Assembly (NCBI GenBank): GCA_017421045.1
Contig: JAFQMC010000023.1
Coordinates: 1-64,000, forward strand
Origin: Clostridia bacterium
GTDB taxonomy: Bacteria; Bacillota; Clostridia; Oscillospirales; Acutalibacteraceae
Length of the DNA stretch: 64,000 bases
Direction: 5' to 3'
The notes beneath the pieces are model-generated. The model made no database searches. It was given only the letters and a program-made list of their open reading frames with translations, and was not told the DNA's origin. The position numbers and the translations under genes were made by a program. Positions 7,203-17,851 of this stretch are shown in pieces (the first letter of the stretch is position 1; each line of letters starts with the position of its first letter).

Positions 7203-9551
7203 TCAGAGAACTTCCAGCTTCAGCTCACCATCGGAAATGGTGAGGTTGATGCCGATAATTCCGCCTTCACCGCGGACAATCATCTCGGAAGCTATGCGCT
7301 CTTCCACCTCTTTGCGGATGATATTGCGAAGGTCTCTGGCTCCGCTTCTGCCGTCGGTGATTTTATTTGCAAGATAGGTGCAGACCTCCTCGTTGTAGGA
7401 GAAAGCGATGCCCTTTTCTCTGAGGGTGTCCACATACTCTGAGAGCATGAGACCCGCAATTTTTCTGAGGGAATCAGACTCCAGATGGTGGAACACGATA
7501 ACCTCGTCAACACGGGCGATGAACTCGGGACGGAGGAACTCGGACAGCGCCTTCATAACTTTCTCACGGGTAGCGTCTGCCTCAGATTTTGCAAAGCCCA
7601 GTGCATTCTCCTTCTTGTCGGAACCTGCGTTGCTGGTCATGACAATGACGGTATTCTCGAAGTTTACTGCTCTGCCGTGTGCATCGGTGAGCTTGCCCTC
7701 GTCAAGAATCTGAAGAAGGATGTTGAGAACATCGGGGTGAGCCTTCTCAATCTCGTCAAAGAGGAGTACCGAGTAGGGTCTGCGGCGAACCTTTTCGGTG
7801 ACCTGACCTGCCTCGTCGTAGCCTACATATCCGGGAGGTGAACCGATTATCTTGGAGACGGAATGCTTCTCCATAAACTCGGACATATCCAGACGGATGA
7901 GGGTTTCGGGTGTATCGAAAAGGAGCTGGGACAGCACCTTAACAAGCTCGGTTTTTCCCACGCCTGTGGGACCTACAAAGATAAAGGATGCAGGTCTGCG
8001 ACGTGGTGAAATCTGAACTCTGCTGCGCTTGATAGCATTCGCAAGAACCTCAACTGCCTCGTCCTGACCGATGATTTTCTCCTTCATCTGGGACTCGATA
8101 TTCGCAAGCTTTGCAAGCTCGTTTTCGCGAACGTGGGTTGAGGGAATTCCTGTCCATAGCTCAATCACCTTGGCAAGGTCTTCCTCGGTAACGATAGTAG
8201 AGAGTGCCTCCTCGGGGATTGCGGCGATATCCTGCTCCACCTTGGCGATTTCACTCTTCACAGCGGCAAGGCGCTCGTAGTCCACCTCTTCATCGGTGGT
8301 GAGCTTTTCCTGCTGAAGCGAAAGGTTGTGCTTATCCTCGCAGAGTTTGTCGTAGCGCTCACGCTCTTTGTTGCGAAGTCCTGCACAGGCGCAGGCTTCA
8401 TCCAGAAGGTCGATTGCTTTATCAGGCAGGAAGCGGTCGGTGATATATCTCTCCGAGAAGATGACCGCCTTGCGGACAATGTCCTCGCCTACTGTGACGC
8501 GGTGATGCTCCTCGTAGTAATCCTTGATGCCCGAAAGCACCTCTACAGCTTCGCCGATAGATGGCTCCCCTACCTTGACCGGCTGGAAACGACGCTCCAG
8601 AGCTGAATCTTTCTCGATGTATTTTCTGTATTCATTAAAAGTAGTTGCACCGATAACCTGAATCTCACCGCGGGAGAGTGCGGGCTTTAAGATATTGGCG
8701 GCATTCATACTGCCCTCGGCATCGCCTGTGCCCACAAGATTGTGAACCTCGTCGATAAAGAGGATGATGTTGCCGAGATTCTTGACTTCCTGAGTGAGAC
8801 CTTTGATTCTGCTTTCAAACTGACCTCGGAACTGAGTTCCTGCCACAAGAGCAGTAAGGTCCAGAAGGTGAATCTCCTTATTCTTGAGACGCTGAGGTAC
8901 GTTTCCCTCAGCAATTCGCAGTGCAAGTCCCTCGGCGATAGCGGTCTTACCTACACCCGGCTCACCGATGAGACAGGGATTGTTCTTGGAACGGCGTGAA
9001 AGAATCTGAATCACACGCTCAATTTCTTTATCTCTGCCGATGATTCGGTCGGTCTTGCCCTCGCGGGCTTTGCGGGTTAAATCGTAGCAATAGAGTCCGA
9101 GGAATTTTCTTTCTTTTTTCTCCTTTTTCTCCTGCTTCTTAGCCTTTTTGGGGTCGGTGGGATTCTGTCCGTCCTGAGGCTTCTGGGGACTGCCACCGAA
9201 AAAGTTGTTGAAGAATGTAGGAAATGTAGGCGCACCGCCGGGTGTGAAATCATCGTCGCCATCAGCGGAGCTATCTTCAAGCTCCATCTGCTCTGTCATC
9301 TCCTGCTGGAGTCCCTGCATCATTTCGGACAAATCTCCGCCCTCGGAGATATTCTCCATCATTGAGCCCATCTGCTCCTCCATAGCTGCAAGGTCATCAT
9401 CGGAGATGCCCATCTTCTTCATCAGGTCATCAACGGGCTTTATTCCAAGCTCCTTGGCACAGGTAAGACAGTAGCCAACAGGGTTGGAATCATCCTTGTT
9501 TGTCGAAACAAATACGACAGCGGTACGTTTGCCGCATCGTGAACATATCAT
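7203..9551 (-). CDS. clpE: Clp ATPase, ClpE-type (zinc finger plus two AAA+ domains)
   Basis: This is a 782-residue HSP100 unfoldase. An N-terminal zinc finger has Cys pairs CSRC and CLTC within the first 30 residues and replaces the usual Clp N-repeat, which is typical of ClpE. AAA domain 1 has Walker A GEPGVGKT and Walker [11 protein letters not shown] coiled linker follows, then AAA domain 2 with GPTGVGKT and [13 protein letters not shown]. The loop NALGF fits the (L/I/V)GF loop that docks ClpP, so it probably feeds ClpP in the cytoplasm. It is the first gene after an AAGGAG site and lies downstream of pgsA, cvpA and the DUF5711 gene on one strand. No CtsR operator was recognised. Confidence 0.9.
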   Translation of the reverse strand: MICSRCGKRTAVVFVSTNKDDSNPVGYCLTCAKELGIKPVDDLMKKMGISDDDLAAMEEQMGSMMENISEGGDLSEMMQGLQQEMTEQMELEDSSADGDDDFTPGGAPTFPTFFNNFFGGSPQKPQDGQNPTDPKKAKKQEKKEKKERKFLGLYCYDLTRKAREGKTDRIIGRDKEIERVIQILSRRSKNNPCLIGEPGVGKTAIAEGLALRIAEGNVPQRLKNKEIHLLDLTALVAGTQFRGQFESRIKGLTQEVKNLGNIILFIDEVHNLVGTGDAEGSMNAANILKPALSRGEIQVIGATTFNEYRKYIEKDSALERRFQPVKVGEPSIGEAVEVLSGIKDYYEEHHRVTVGEDIVRKAVIFSERYITDRFLPDKAIDLLDEACACAGLRNKERERYDKLCEDKHNLSLQQEKLTTDEEVDYERLAAVKSEIAKVEQDIAAIPEEALSTIVTEEDLAKVIELWTGIPSTHVRENELAKLANIESQMKEKIIGQDEAVEVLANAIKRSRVQISPRRRPASFIFVGPTGVGKTELVKVLSQLLFDTPETLIRLDMSEFMEKHSVSKIIGSPPGYVGYDEAGQVTEKVRRRPYSVLLFDEIEKAHPDVLNILLQILDEGKLTDAHGRAVNFENTVIVMTSNAGSDKKENALGFAKSEADATREKVMKALSEFLRPEFIARVDEVIVFHHLESDSLRKIAGLMLSEYVDTLREKGIAFSYNEEVCTYLANKITDGRSGARDLRNIIRKEVEERIASEMIVRGEGGIIGINLTISDGELKLEVL

Positions 9552-9573
9552 ATTTTTTCTCCTTCCTGAGCTG

Positions 9574-10191
9574 TTATTCTTTGACGGCGTTTTCGCTGTC
9601 TGTCTGCTCAGCCTTTGCTTTTTTCAGCATACTTCTGAATATAAAATAATATCTTATCAGCGAATAAATCATAATTACTGCTGTCAGTGACAATAGAATA
9701 AGCGAAACAATACCGAAGTTTTCAAATCCGAGTACCAGTTCGAACAATACTATTGCTGAGACGGATACATAGAAGCACACGGTACCGACCTTGCCGTACC
9801 ACTCGGATGCAAAGGGCATTATGCCTTTTTTCAGCATTATTGATGCACCGGTAATCATCAGCAGATCTTTTGCAACCAGAATGATAATCACGGGAATAAC
9901 CATAGGCTCCACAATAGACAGGCACACACCCACCGCAAGCAGGGTGAGCTTGTCGGCAACAGGGTCCAGCATTTTGCCCAGCTGGGTTATCTGGTTAAGC
10001 TTTCTGGCAAGGAAACCGTCCACACAATCGCTGAGTCCTGAAATAATGATACATATGGCTGCACCGATATACTCCTCGTTCAGAAACAGAGCAATAAAGG
10101 GTGCTATAAGTATTATTCGGATATAACTCAAGATATTCGGAACAGTAAAAATATACTTGAAGTCAACCTTCTTTTCTTTATTCCACTCCAT
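9574..10191 (-). CDS. pgsA: CDP-diacylglycerol-glycerol-3-phosphate 3-phosphatidyltransferase
   Basis: This 205-residue integral membrane enzyme makes phosphatidylglycerolphosphate from CDP-diacylglycerol and glycerol-3-phosphate. The CDP-alcohol phosphotransferase signature is complete: D-C-V-DG-FL-AR, eight residues, G, KML, D, PVA, D (in SDCVDGFLARKLNQITQLGK and LDPVADK). About five transmembrane helices are visible. The length is typical. The gene sits 20 bases after cvpA and 22 before clpE, with AGGAG 10 bases ahead of its ATG. Confidence 0.93.
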   Translation of the reverse strand: MEWNKEKKVDFKYIFTVPNILSYIRIILIAPFIALFLNEEYIGAAICIIISGLSDCVDGFLARKLNQITQLGKMLDPVADKLTLLAVGVCLSIVEPMVIPVIIILVAKDLLMITGASIMLKKGIMPFASEWYGKVGTVCFYVSVSAIVLFELVLGFENFGIVSLILLSLTAVIMIYSLIRYYFIFRSMLKKAKAEQTDSENAVKE

Positions 10192-10211
10192 TTTTCTTTT
10201 TCTCCTATACC

Positions 10212-10949
10212 TTATATATTCACAAGCTTCTCAACATTATAAATGAAAAGCTGTATCCACGAAAGAATTTCTCCGCTGTTTATCAGGGAGACAGTGTGAG
10301 AACTGTTGACATAGCTTTCGAAATCCGTTACCCACTCTGCTGAAATAATGGGTATTATCAGATTAATAAGTACGACCAAAATCAGAATTGTGACTATTCC
10401 TTCCACAATGCCAACTATGGCACCCAGAAGTTTATCAAGTGTCCGTATAAGGGGAAGTCTAAAAAATCTTGACAAAAGCTTTGCCAATCTGTGAAAAACA
10501 AAAATCAAAACAATAAACAGCAAAATTCCGAGCACAGTTGCCACTGCACCTGTGACTGTAGGCATCACTGCATCGGCAATTACCTCGGCAACGTTCTCTG
10601 TACCCGAGGCGATTGCGTCGGCACAATAGGACTCCACGTTGCTGTTTGAAACACCGAAATAATTCATCGCAGTCAAGGCGTAACCCGGAATCGATGCCAA
10701 CACTGCGGCAGCCGCAAGAGCACAATCCCCTGCAAAGGAATCCCTGAGGGCATTGCTCACATTGTCAACAATTGACTTGCGGATGAATGAGTCTGCTATC
10801 AGCTCTGCCAGAAAGTGAGAAAGCAGGAACGACAGCACTGCGGCTCCCACCACGGATAGTACAGAGAGGATAGTTTTTGAAGCGCCGCGACAAAATCCGA
10901 TTATCAGAAAGACAATAAGGATAGCGGCAAACAGTAAATCAATAATCAT
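10212..10949 (-). CDS. cvpA: CvpA family membrane protein
   Basis: This is a 245-residue protein with four or more hydrophobic helices. The N-terminal pair (about 2-45) includes IGFCRGASKTI, typical of CvpA, and the C-terminal half contains FFRLPLIRTLDKLLGAIVG, the conserved membrane-proximal loop of the family. CvpA proteins are linked to colicin V secretion in E. coli and to envelope homeostasis more widely. The role here is not defined. It starts only 6 bases after the DUF5711 stop, without a clear ribosome site, which suggests translational coupling. Confidence 0.8.
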   Translation of the reverse strand: MIIDLLFAAILIVFLIIGFCRGASKTILSVLSVVGAAVLSFLLSHFLAELIADSFIRKSIVDNVSNALRDSFAGDCALAAAAVLASIPGYALTAMNYFGVSNSNVESYCADAIASGTENVAEVIADAVMPTVTGAVATVLGILLFIVLIFVFHRLAKLLSRFFRLPLIRTLDKLLGAIVGIVEGIVTILILVVLINLIIPIISAEWVTDFESYVNSSHTVSLINSGEILSWIQLFIYNVEKLVNI

Positions 10950-10955
10950 TGTCAG

Positions 10956-12194
10956 TTAAAGCTTGAAAGCGGTTATATCGTCGAGTCCCAAGAGATACAG
11001 TCCGTCCACGGAGAACATTCTGATCTGCTTGCAGTCGGAAGCAATATCCTGAGATTTCAGCAAATCTCCTGAGTTGCGGTAAATATAGACACCTGCGGTG
11101 TCGGATACTGCCACTCTGTCCTTGAAGGTGCTTACGGAAACAAGGGACAGATCGGTCTCGATTGTTTTTTCTGTATTTCCTGAGGAGTTTATATACTCGA
11201 TACTGCAGTTTCTTCCGTCACCGCTACGGGAGAGACTCAGCGCCAGAACACCTACATCCGGATTGATGTCGTATGAGGTGAGGGTCATCTGGTTATAGGT
11301 TTTCTTGCTGAGGGTGCCGAAGCTTCTGCCTCTGCAGATATATGTGCCCGATGATCCGATTGCACAAATGGAACTATCTGAAAGATAATCGCAGTCGAAT
11401 ATAAGGTCATCGGTGATTATATGCTTTGCTACAGGTTCTTCCCTGGTGAAATCCAGCACATAGACAGCACTGGTGCTCACGCCCTTGTCGGTAGAAACAC
11501 CGCAGACAACAGCACCTGTTGCATCGGAATTCAGCGCCATGGAGGTTACATAATACTCAGAGAAGTTGTAGGCATATATGAGCTTATGGTCAGGAGAATA
11601 AGCCTCAAGGCGAGCGTTGTAACCGCTGGTCTCCGTAACCAGAGCATAGCTGAAATCAGAGGATATATCGCCGAGGTAGATGCTGTCCTGAGCGTCGGCT
11701 GAATGCATAACCTTGAGGTCAGAACAAATGGTGTATCCTGTTGCACCTAAGTCGTAAATAATGGCGGCGGTACCCTTGACTTTGAGCATAGGGTCTCCGA
11801 AACCCAGGTGATGAGTGAGCAATTCCTCTCCGTCTTTTGACAGATAGGTAAAGCCTGTATCGGAAGCATAACAAATTCCCTGTGAGAAAACACGGAAATT
11901 GCCTGCCTCAACATCAAGTCCTGATATAGGAACAGAAAACTCTGCATCGCCTGATGTGACACCTACGCAAGAGGCAATACTGCCCCGACCGAAATACATA
12001 AGAACACAAAGCACAAGAACTAAAACAACAGAAACAGCGGCAATTATCTTTTTCTTATCAAGCTTTACGCTGTTCTCTTTGTCCTGTTTCTCGTATTCTT
12101 CCAGAGGGAGTTCCTCGTAGCTGAGAACCTGACGGTCGTCTTTTTTCTTCTTTTTCTGTTCAAAATGATTAGGCTTTTTCTTAGAAAAACTCAT
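10956..12194 (-). CDS. DUF5711-type membrane-anchored beta-propeller-like protein
   Basis: This is a 412-residue protein. The basic cytosolic tail (1-45) carries FEQKKKKKDD. A single transmembrane helix lies at about 50-68, followed by an extracytoplasmic domain made of repeated beta blades rich in Ser, Gly and Tyr, such as SQGICYASDTGFTYLSKDG and YLLGLDDITAF at the end. It resembles DUF5711 proteins of ruminococci, whose function is unknown. The start region can fold so that GGGG of the ribosome site pairs with CCCC next to the ATG. It is the likely first gene of the cvpA-pgsA-clpE cluster; no convincing promoter was found. Confidence 0.65.
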   Translation of the reverse strand: MSFSKKKPNHFEQKKKKKDDRQVLSYEELPLEEYEKQDKENSVKLDKKKIIAAVSVVLVLVLCVLMYFGRGSIASCVGVTSGDAEFSVPISGLDVEAGNFRVFSQGICYASDTGFTYLSKDGEELLTHHLGFGDPMLKVKGTAAIIYDLGATGYTICSDLKVMHSADAQDSIYLGDISSDFSYALVTETSGYNARLEAYSPDHKLIYAYNFSEYYVTSMALNSDATGAVVCGVSTDKGVSTSAVYVLDFTREEPVAKHIITDDLIFDCDYLSDSSICAIGSSGTYICRGRSFGTLSKKTYNQMTLTSYDINPDVGVLALSLSRSGDGRNCSIEYINSSGNTEKTIETDLSLVSVSTFKDRVAVSDTAGVYIYRNSGDLLKSQDIASDCKQIRMFSVDGLYLLGLDDITAFKL

Positions 12195-12260
12195 GGGGCT
12201 GTCCCCCTTTCCTGAATATTAAAGCTGTTGTGTAAGCTGTATTAGTAAGTCGAACTGTAA

Positions 12261-13043
12261 TTAAATATCGTAAAAAACCTTGTCCAGATAAAGTCCGCAG
12301 GCAGGAGCCGTGGGGCCTGCCTTGGCTCTGTCGCAGGCTTTGAGGATTTCGGGGATGGAGTCGGGCGCTGCACCGCCTTCGTTTATAAAAAGCAGAGTGC
12401 CGACCATTATGCGAACCATATTATAGAGGAATCCGTCTGCAGTAACGGAAAAGTAGACCATATCCCCTTCTCTGCGAACAGAAAAGTCGCTGACATTGCG
12501 GACAAAGTCCCCTATCTCCCGTTTATCAAGAGTGCAGAAGGAAGTGAAATCGTGAGAACCTATGAAAGCCTTCGAGGCTTTACTCAGCATATCTGCATCG
12601 ATTGGTCTGCGATAGTGAAGCGCTCTGCCAAAAAGGAACGGGTCACGGGTCTGGCTGTTGAGGACTTTATATACATAACGTTTGCCCAGTGTGCTGTATC
12701 GGGCATGAAAATCCAACGGAACCTCTCTGACCGAGATTACAGCCACCGTCATTGGCAAGTGGCTGTTCAGAGCTGCCACAAGCCTCTCGCAGGGTATGGG
12801 ATGGTCTGTCTTCATACTGATGCAGAACATATTGGCGTGCACGCCTGAATCGGTACGGCTGCAACCTTTGATATCAGGGCAGCTGCCTAAAATCTTCGCC
12901 ACTGCCTCCTGAAAGACCTGCTGGACGGTAATGGCATTATGCTGAATCTGCCAGCCGTGAAAAGAGCTGCCGTCATAACGGAGGGTTATGAGCAGATTGC
13001 GGATATTTAAGGCATTATCGTGAGTTACAGAAAGATGTTGCAT
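12261..13043 (-). CDS. truA: tRNA pseudouridine(38-40) synthase TruA
   Basis: This is a 260-residue enzyme that isomerises U38-U40 in tRNA anticodon arms. LRYDGSSFHGWQ near the N-terminus and SRTDSGVHA, which contains the catalytic Asp, are intact. The ATG at 13043 follows AGGGGTGG and overlaps the end of ecfT by 19 bases. Longer upstream starts would run through ecfT and are unlikely. The ecfA1-ecfA2-ecfT-truA order is the classic Firmicute arrangement. Confidence 0.93.
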   Translation of the reverse strand: MQHLSVTHDNALNIRNLLITLRYDGSSFHGWQIQHNAITVQQVFQEAVAKILGSCPDIKGCSRTDSGVHANMFCISMKTDHPIPCERLVAALNSHLPMTVAVISVREVPLDFHARYSTLGKRYVYKVLNSQTRDPFLFGRALHYRRPIDADMLSKASKAFIGSHDFTSFCTLDKREIGDFVRNVSDFSVRREGDMVYFSVTADGFLYNMVRIMVGTLLFINEGGAAPDSIPEILKACDRAKAGPTAPACGLYLDKVFYDI

Positions 13044-13825
13044 AGTACCACCCCTGCTGTAACCAGAGCAATAATTATAATTGCCACTGCGTCTCTTGCT
13101 CCCATATGGAGCTGTTTCATTCTTGTTCTTCCGCTTCCGCCCTGATAGCATCTGCATTCCATAGCCATTGCAAGTTCGTATGCTCTGCGGAATGCCGAGA
13201 CAAAGAGCGGTATGAGTATAGGAATTAAAGCCTTGATGCGTTTAAGGATATTTCCGCTCTCCATATCTGCACCGCGAGCTTTCTGAGCAGACATAATCTT
13301 GTCGGTTTCCTCTAAAAGCGTCGGTACAAAACGGAGGGCTATGGTCATCATCATGGCTATTTCGTGAGTTTTTATCTTGAAGATACCCAGAGGCTTCATC
13401 AGTCGCTCCAGAGCATCGGTAAGATCTGTGGGAGATGTGGTGAAGGTCAAAGTTGAGCTGAGCATCACAAGAAGAACTATACGCACAGCGATAAAAATCG
13501 AATTATGAATTCCTGCACGTGTTATCCTGAATACCCACCACTCGAAGATTGGCTCACCTGCTCCGTAGAAAAGATTAAGAACGGCTGTAAGCAAAATCAC
13601 GAAGATGATAGCCTTCATACTCTTGAGATACAGCTTCAGGGGCACCTTGCTCATAATTACAGAGGCAATTACAAGTGCCGTAACTATGCCCAGAGCATAG
13701 AAATTGAAGGTGCAGAATATGAGGACTATGGATGCCATAAGAAGCAGAACTTTGATTCGAGGGTCGAGGCGATGGAGTATACCCTTGGCGGGATAATACT
13801 GACCCAGCGTTATATCGCCGATCAT
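13025..13825 (-). CDS. ecfT: Energy-coupling factor transporter transmembrane protein EcfT
   Basis: This 266-residue membrane subunit couples the two ATPases to the vitamin-binding S components. Five to six helices are seen. The two coupling-helix motifs with the Ala-Arg-Gly signature appear as QKARGADM and as the variant ECRCYQGG. It overlaps ecfA2 by four bases (ATGA). The likely S-component clients encoded in this window are RibU and FolT at 30.9-32.3 kb. Confidence 0.93.
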   Translation of the reverse strand: MIGDITLGQYYPAKGILHRLDPRIKVLLLMASIVLIFCTFNFYALGIVTALVIASVIMSKVPLKLYLKSMKAIIFVILLTAVLNLFYGAGEPIFEWWVFRITRAGIHNSIFIAVRIVLLVMLSSTLTFTTSPTDLTDALERLMKPLGIFKIKTHEIAMMMTIALRFVPTLLEETDKIMSAQKARGADMESGNILKRIKALIPILIPLFVSAFRRAYELAMAMECRCYQGGSGRTRMKQLHMGARDAVAIIIIALVTAGVVLCNIFL

Positions 13826-14688
13826 ATTCTTCCCTCCTTTTTGAGGAGAGCTGTTATCTCGGCAAAAGCCTCATCAACAGTGAGGATTCCTTCGGAAAGA
13901 GGAATACCTTTCTCTCTGAGTAGCGTTGTGATTCTTGTTATCTGAGGAACTCTGAGACCCATTTGCTCAAGCTCTTCTGCACGGGCAAAAACCTCTTTGG
14001 GGCTTTGAAGCATTACGCAGTCGCCCTTATACATAACGAGAACTCTGTCGGCAATACGGGCTATATCCTCCATACTGTGAGATACAAGCAGAACAGTATT
14101 GGCGCGAGCCTTGTGGTATGCATCTATCTGCGCAAGGAGAGTGTCGCGGCCCATGGGGTCAAGACCCGCTGTGGGCTCATCCAGGATGAGGATTTCCGGG
14201 TCCATTGCAATGACTCCGGCAATAGCCGCACGGCGCTTTTCGCCTCCTGAAAGGTCAAAGGGTGAGCGGTCAAGAAGCTCGTCTTTAAGACCTGCAAACT
14301 TGGCGGCACTCTTCACGCGTTTTGCGATTGCCTCCTCGGGAAGTCCCATGTTGCGTGGTCCGAAGGAAATGTCTTTTCTGACAGTTTCCTCGAAGAGCTG
14401 ATTCTCCGGATACTGGAAAACCAGTCCCACACGAAAACGGACATCTCTGAGGGTCTTTTTGTTTTCAAAAATATCTGTGTCACCCAGATACACTGTGCCT
14501 GAAGTGGGTTTGATGAGTCCGTTCAGCATCTGCATCAGGGTGGATTTACCTGAACCGGTGTGGCCGATTACTCCGATGACCTCGCCTTTTTTGATTTCAA
14601 TATTCACATTCTTTACTGCCTGTTTCTCAAAAGGCGTGCCCTTGGCGTAGGTAAAACACAAATTCTCGGTTTTAAGGAGTGTACTCAT
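13822..14688 (-). CDS. ecfA2: Energy-coupling factor ATPase EcfA2
   Basis: This 288-residue ABC ATPase has Walker [11 protein letters not shown]-loop FQYPENQLF, signature [13 protein letters not shown] and Walker [14 protein letters not shown]. The ATG at 14688 follows GGAGGTGC and overlaps the ecfA1 stop in an ATGA. Upstream start codons in the same frame lie inside ecfA1. It pairs with EcfA1 to power ECF-type vitamin uptake. Confidence 0.94.
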   Translation of the reverse strand: MSTLLKTENLCFTYAKGTPFEKQAVKNVNIEIKKGEVIGVIGHTGSGKSTLMQMLNGLIKPTSGTVYLGDTDIFENKKTLRDVRFRVGLVFQYPENQLFEETVRKDISFGPRNMGLPEEAIAKRVKSAAKFAGLKDELLDRSPFDLSGGEKRRAAIAGVIAMDPEILILDEPTAGLDPMGRDTLLAQIDAYHKARANTVLLVSHSMEDIARIADRVLVMYKGDCVMLQSPKEVFARAEELEQMGLRVPQITRITTLLREKGIPLSEGILTVDEAFAEITALLKKEGRI

Positions 14689-15536
14689 CCAAGCACCTCC
14701 AAAAGCTCTTCCACACATTCTTCTGTGCTCAGGGGAAGATTGCTGAAATTCAGACCGATTGCACTGAGTCTTGAACACAGTTCTGTTGACTGAGGTACAT
14801 CCAGATGATGTCTGCGCAAGCGGTCAACCTGAGAGAACACCCGGTGAGGTGTGCCCTCTGTCAAAACTTTTCCGTCGTCAATCACGATGATTCTGTCGCA
14901 ACCGACAGTCTCCTCCATGTTGTGGGTTATGAGGACTACTGTGATGCCCTGTTCTTTATTGAGTCGGGTTATGGCAGTGATGACCTCTTCCCTGCCCTTG
15001 GGATCAAGCATTGCGGTAGGCTCGTCCAGAACTATACAGTCAGGTTCCATCGCAAGGATACCTGCAATGGCGACTCTCTGTTTCTGTCCGCCCGAGAGCT
15101 TATGAGGTGCATGGAGACGGTATTCGTACATATCAACCGCCTTCAGTGCGCTGTCCACACGACGGCGGATTTCCTCAGGCTCGACACCGAGATTCTCAGG
15201 GCCGAATGCCACATCCTCCTCCACAATGCTTGCAACAAGCTGATTGTCCGGATTCTGAAGTACAAGTCCCACCTTACGACGGACATCGTAGATACGGCTT
15301 TCGTCGGAGGTATCTATGCCGTCCACGTACATTTTGCCTCCTGTGGGAAGCAATATTGCGTTCATGTGCTTAGAGAGTGTGGATTTACCTGAGCCGTTGT
15401 GACCTATGACAGCCAGAAACTCACCCTGCTTCACTGAAATCGAAACAGAATCCAGAACATTTCTCACGTTATTCTGTTGTTCGTCTTCTTCGCTTTCGTA
15501 GAAGAAAGTGAGGTTGCGGGTCTCGATAAAATCCAT
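14685..15536 (-). CDS. ecfA1: Energy-coupling factor ATPase EcfA1
   Basis: This 283-residue ABC ATPase has Walker [11 protein letters not shown]-loop LQNPDNQLV, signature [13 protein letters not shown] and Walker [20 protein letters not shown] lies upstream of the ATG. It is the first gene of the ecfA1-ecfA2-ecfT-truA operon. The 99-base gap upstream holds no clear promoter. Confidence 0.94.
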   Translation of the reverse strand: MDFIETRNLTFFYESEEDEQQNNVRNVLDSVSISVKQGEFLAVIGHNGSGKSTLSKHMNAILLPTGGKMYVDGIDTSDESRIYDVRRKVGLVLQNPDNQLVASIVEEDVAFGPENLGVEPEEIRRRVDSALKAVDMYEYRLHAPHKLSGGQKQRVAIAGILAMEPDCIVLDEPTAMLDPKGREEVITAITRLNKEQGITVVLITHNMEETVGCDRIIVIDDGKVLTEGTPHRVFSQVDRLRRHHLDVPQSTELCSRLSAIGLNFSNLPLSTEECVEELLEVLG

Positions 15537-15635
15537 TTAAAACTCCCTGAGTGTGATGATAATATATTAACAAATAATCATCAGGATATTGTTGACGATA
15601 TGTAAAGATTAAGTTACAAGATAATTACTAATGAA

Positions 15636-16502
15636 TCAGTTTTTCTGCCAGATGGCAGTACTTCCGCAGGGAAGCACCAGTCCGCTCTGAGTTACGGGAA
15701 GCCCGATTTCGTCACAGGTGACGCTGCCTCCCATTTTGGGGATAATCACAGAGCTGAGGATGTACTGCATAACCGAGGGTGAAAGCCCTGCAGTGTAGGA
15801 ATTGAGGATGAAAAACTCTGCATCATCAGAGAGAAGCTGAGCACTTAATTCGATAAAAGAATAAATCTCCTCTTCCAGCTTCCAGACTTCTCCGCCGGGA
15901 CCTCTGCCGTAAGAGGGAGGGTCCATGATGATGCCGTGGTAGCGGTTGCCACGTCTGAGTTCACGCTTGACGAATTTGATGCAATCGTCTACGAGCCAAC
16001 GAACGGGTTTATCGGAAAGTCCGCTCTCGCGGGCATTATCCCTTGCCCACTGAACCATTCCCTTGGATGCATCCACGTGGCAAACGCGGGCACCTGCCTC
16101 AAGGCATGCAAGGGTTGCACAGCCTGTATATCCGAACAAATTGAGGACACTGAGTTCCTCTTCGGAATTGCGGATCTTTTCGGTAGCAAAATCCCAGTTC
16201 ACTGCCTGCTCGGGGAAAACACCGGTGTGCTTAAATCCCATGGTGCGGACATTGAAGCGAAGGTCATCGTAGGAGATGTTCCACCTGTCGGGGAGGTTTT
16301 TATATACCTGCCAGCTTCCTCCGCCTTTCTGAGAACGAATGTAGCGTGCGTGGGCGTTGTGCCAGCGGGGATCCTTCTTCTCGGTGTTCCATATTATCTG
16401 GGGGTCGGGTCGGATGAGGATAATGTCGCCCCAGCGTTCGAGCCTTTCGCCGCCGCTTGCGTCGATAAGCTCATAGTCCTTGAATCTGTCAGCAACACGC
16501 AT
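15636..16502 (-). CDS. SAM-dependent methyltransferase (RlmI-like, RNA m5C type)
   Basis: This is a 288-residue Rossmann-fold methyltransferase. It has the SAM motif NLFGYTG, the acidic ribose-binding residue in CHVDASKGMV, and the catalytic-site motif IIMDPPSYGRG. The family (PF10672-type) includes 23S rRNA cytosine methyltransferases. The N-terminal PUA domain of long RlmI proteins is absent, so the exact target is uncertain. Its start overlaps the glmM stop (TGATG), so translation is coupled. Confidence 0.8.
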   Translation of the reverse strand: MRVADRFKDYELIDASGGERLERWGDIILIRPDPQIIWNTEKKDPRWHNAHARYIRSQKGGGSWQVYKNLPDRWNISYDDLRFNVRTMGFKHTGVFPEQAVNWDFATEKIRNSEEELSVLNLFGYTGCATLACLEAGARVCHVDASKGMVQWARDNARESGLSDKPVRWLVDDCIKFVKRELRRGNRYHGIIMDPPSYGRGPGGEVWKLEEEIYSFIELSAQLLSDDAEFFILNSYTAGLSPSVMQYILSSVIIPKMGGSVTCDEIGLPVTQSGLVLPCGSTAIWQKN

Positions 16503-17851
16503 CAGGAAAGTCTCTCCTTGATGACTGATGCTGTCTCGTTAGCAAGACGGGAAATCTCTGCGTAGTCCTCGCCTTCCAGCATAACTCTGATGATAGGCTC
16601 GGTGCCGCTGAGTCTTACAAGGATTCTGCCTCTGCCCTCAAGGATATCATCAACACGCTTGATTTCTTCCTTGATGTCCTTGTCGGTGTAGAATTTATTT
16701 TTATTCTCGTTGGGAACTTTGACATTGATGAGAATCTGGGGATAACGCTCCATCAGAGTTGCAATGGAGGAAAGGCGTGCCTGACGGCGGTTGATAAGGC
16801 TCAGAAGCTGTGCTCCCGTGAGCTGTCCGTCGCCGGTGGTGGAATAGTCAAGGCAGATAACGTGGCCTGACTGCTCGCCGCCGATGTTGTAATCCTCAAG
16901 TTTCATAGCCTCCAGAACATAGCGGTCGCCAACCTTGGTGGAAACAAAGTTCATTCCGTTTGCTTCACAGAATTTCTGGAATCCCATATTGGTCATAACC
17001 GTTCCTACAACGGTGTCGCGCTTAAGCATACCGCGACTCTTGAAGTCGGCGGCTATGATTGCAATTATGAAGTCGCCGTCAACAAGCTCTCCGTGGTCGT
17101 CCACTGCAAGACATCTGTCTGCGTCGCCGTCAAAGGCAAGACCTGCATCGAGGTTGTTGTCACGGACGTACTTCATGAGGGTTTCTGTATGAGTGGAACC
17201 GCAGTTCTCGTTGATGTTGATACCGTCGGGGTGGTCAAAGAGCATATGACACTGAGCGCCAAGCTTTTCAAAAAGCTTCTTGGCGGTACGTGATGCAGAG
17301 CCGTTGGAGCAATCCAGAGCTATGCGCATACCTTTGAGGTCGTGATGAACGGTGCTTACAACGTGGTCGATGTACTCATCTGCAGCCTCGGTGACATACT
17401 CTACCGAGCCAAGGTCGTCGCCTTCGCAGACTTTGTAGGGAATGGCGTTGTCGAGGACGATAGACTCAATCTGGTCTTCAAGCTCATCGGGAAGCTTGTA
17501 GCCCTCGTCGTTGAAGAGCTTGATTCCGTTGAACTCATAGGGGTTGTGGGATGCTGAAATCATAATGCCTGCATCCGCCTTATACTTGCTGACAAGGTAT
17601 GCAACTGCAGGTGTGGGAACAACGCCGAGAATCTTGACATTTGCACCCACCGAGCAAAGACCTGCAACAAGGGCGCCCTCCAGCATATCGCCTGAAAGAC
17701 GGGTGTCCTTGCCGATAAGGAAGGTGGGATGCTCCACCTCTTCGCTTGTAAGCACCATTGCGGCTGCTCTGCCGATATTCATTGCAAGCTCGCAGGTGAG
17801 ATCTGTATTAGCAACGCCTCTGGCGCCGTCTGTTCCGAATAATCTTCCCAT
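16502..17851 (-). CDS. glmM: Phosphoglucosamine mutase
   Basis: This 449-residue enzyme converts glucosamine-6-phosphate to glucosamine-1-phosphate for UDP-GlcNAc and peptidoglycan synthesis. It carries the phosphoserine loop ISASHNPYEFNGIK, the metal loop DGDADR, the sugar loop GGEQSGH and the phosphate-binding RLSGTEP. The length and start (GGAGG ahead of the ATG) are as expected. It lies between ruvB and the methyltransferase gene. Confidence 0.96.
   Translation of the reverse strand: MGRLFGTDGARGVANTDLTCELAMNIGRAAAMVLTSEEVEHPTFLIGKDTRLSGDMLEGALVAGLCSVGANVKILGVVPTPAVAYLVSKYKADAGIMISASHNPYEFNGIKLFNDEGYKLPDELEDQIESIVLDNAIPYKVCEGDDLGSVEYVTEAADEYIDHVVSTVHHDLKGMRIALDCSNGSASRTAKKLFEKLGAQCHMLFDHPDGININENCGSTHTETLMKYVRDNNLDAGLAFDGDADRCLAVDDHGELVDGDFIIAIIAADFKSRGMLKRDTVVGTVMTNMGFQKFCEANGMNFVSTKVGDRYVLEAMKLEDYNIGGEQSGHVICLDYSTTGDGQLTGAQLLSLINRRQARLSSIATLMERYPQILINVKVPNENKNKFYTDKDIKEEIKRVDDILEGRGRILVRLSGTEPIIRVMLEGEDYAEISRLANETASVIKERLS

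Noticed and set aside
12980..13060. T-box-like string GGGTGGTACT before truA (and again before the 62638 start)
   Set aside because: It lacks the CCGCGG continuation, stem I and terminator seen in the real alaS T-box. It is simply a GGGGTGG ribosome site followed by ACTATG.
14805..15392. 195-residue plus-strand frame opposite ecfA1
   Set aside because: It is antisense to all ABC motifs of ecfA1, with no ribosome site or recognisable domain. It is a shadow of a biased coding strand.
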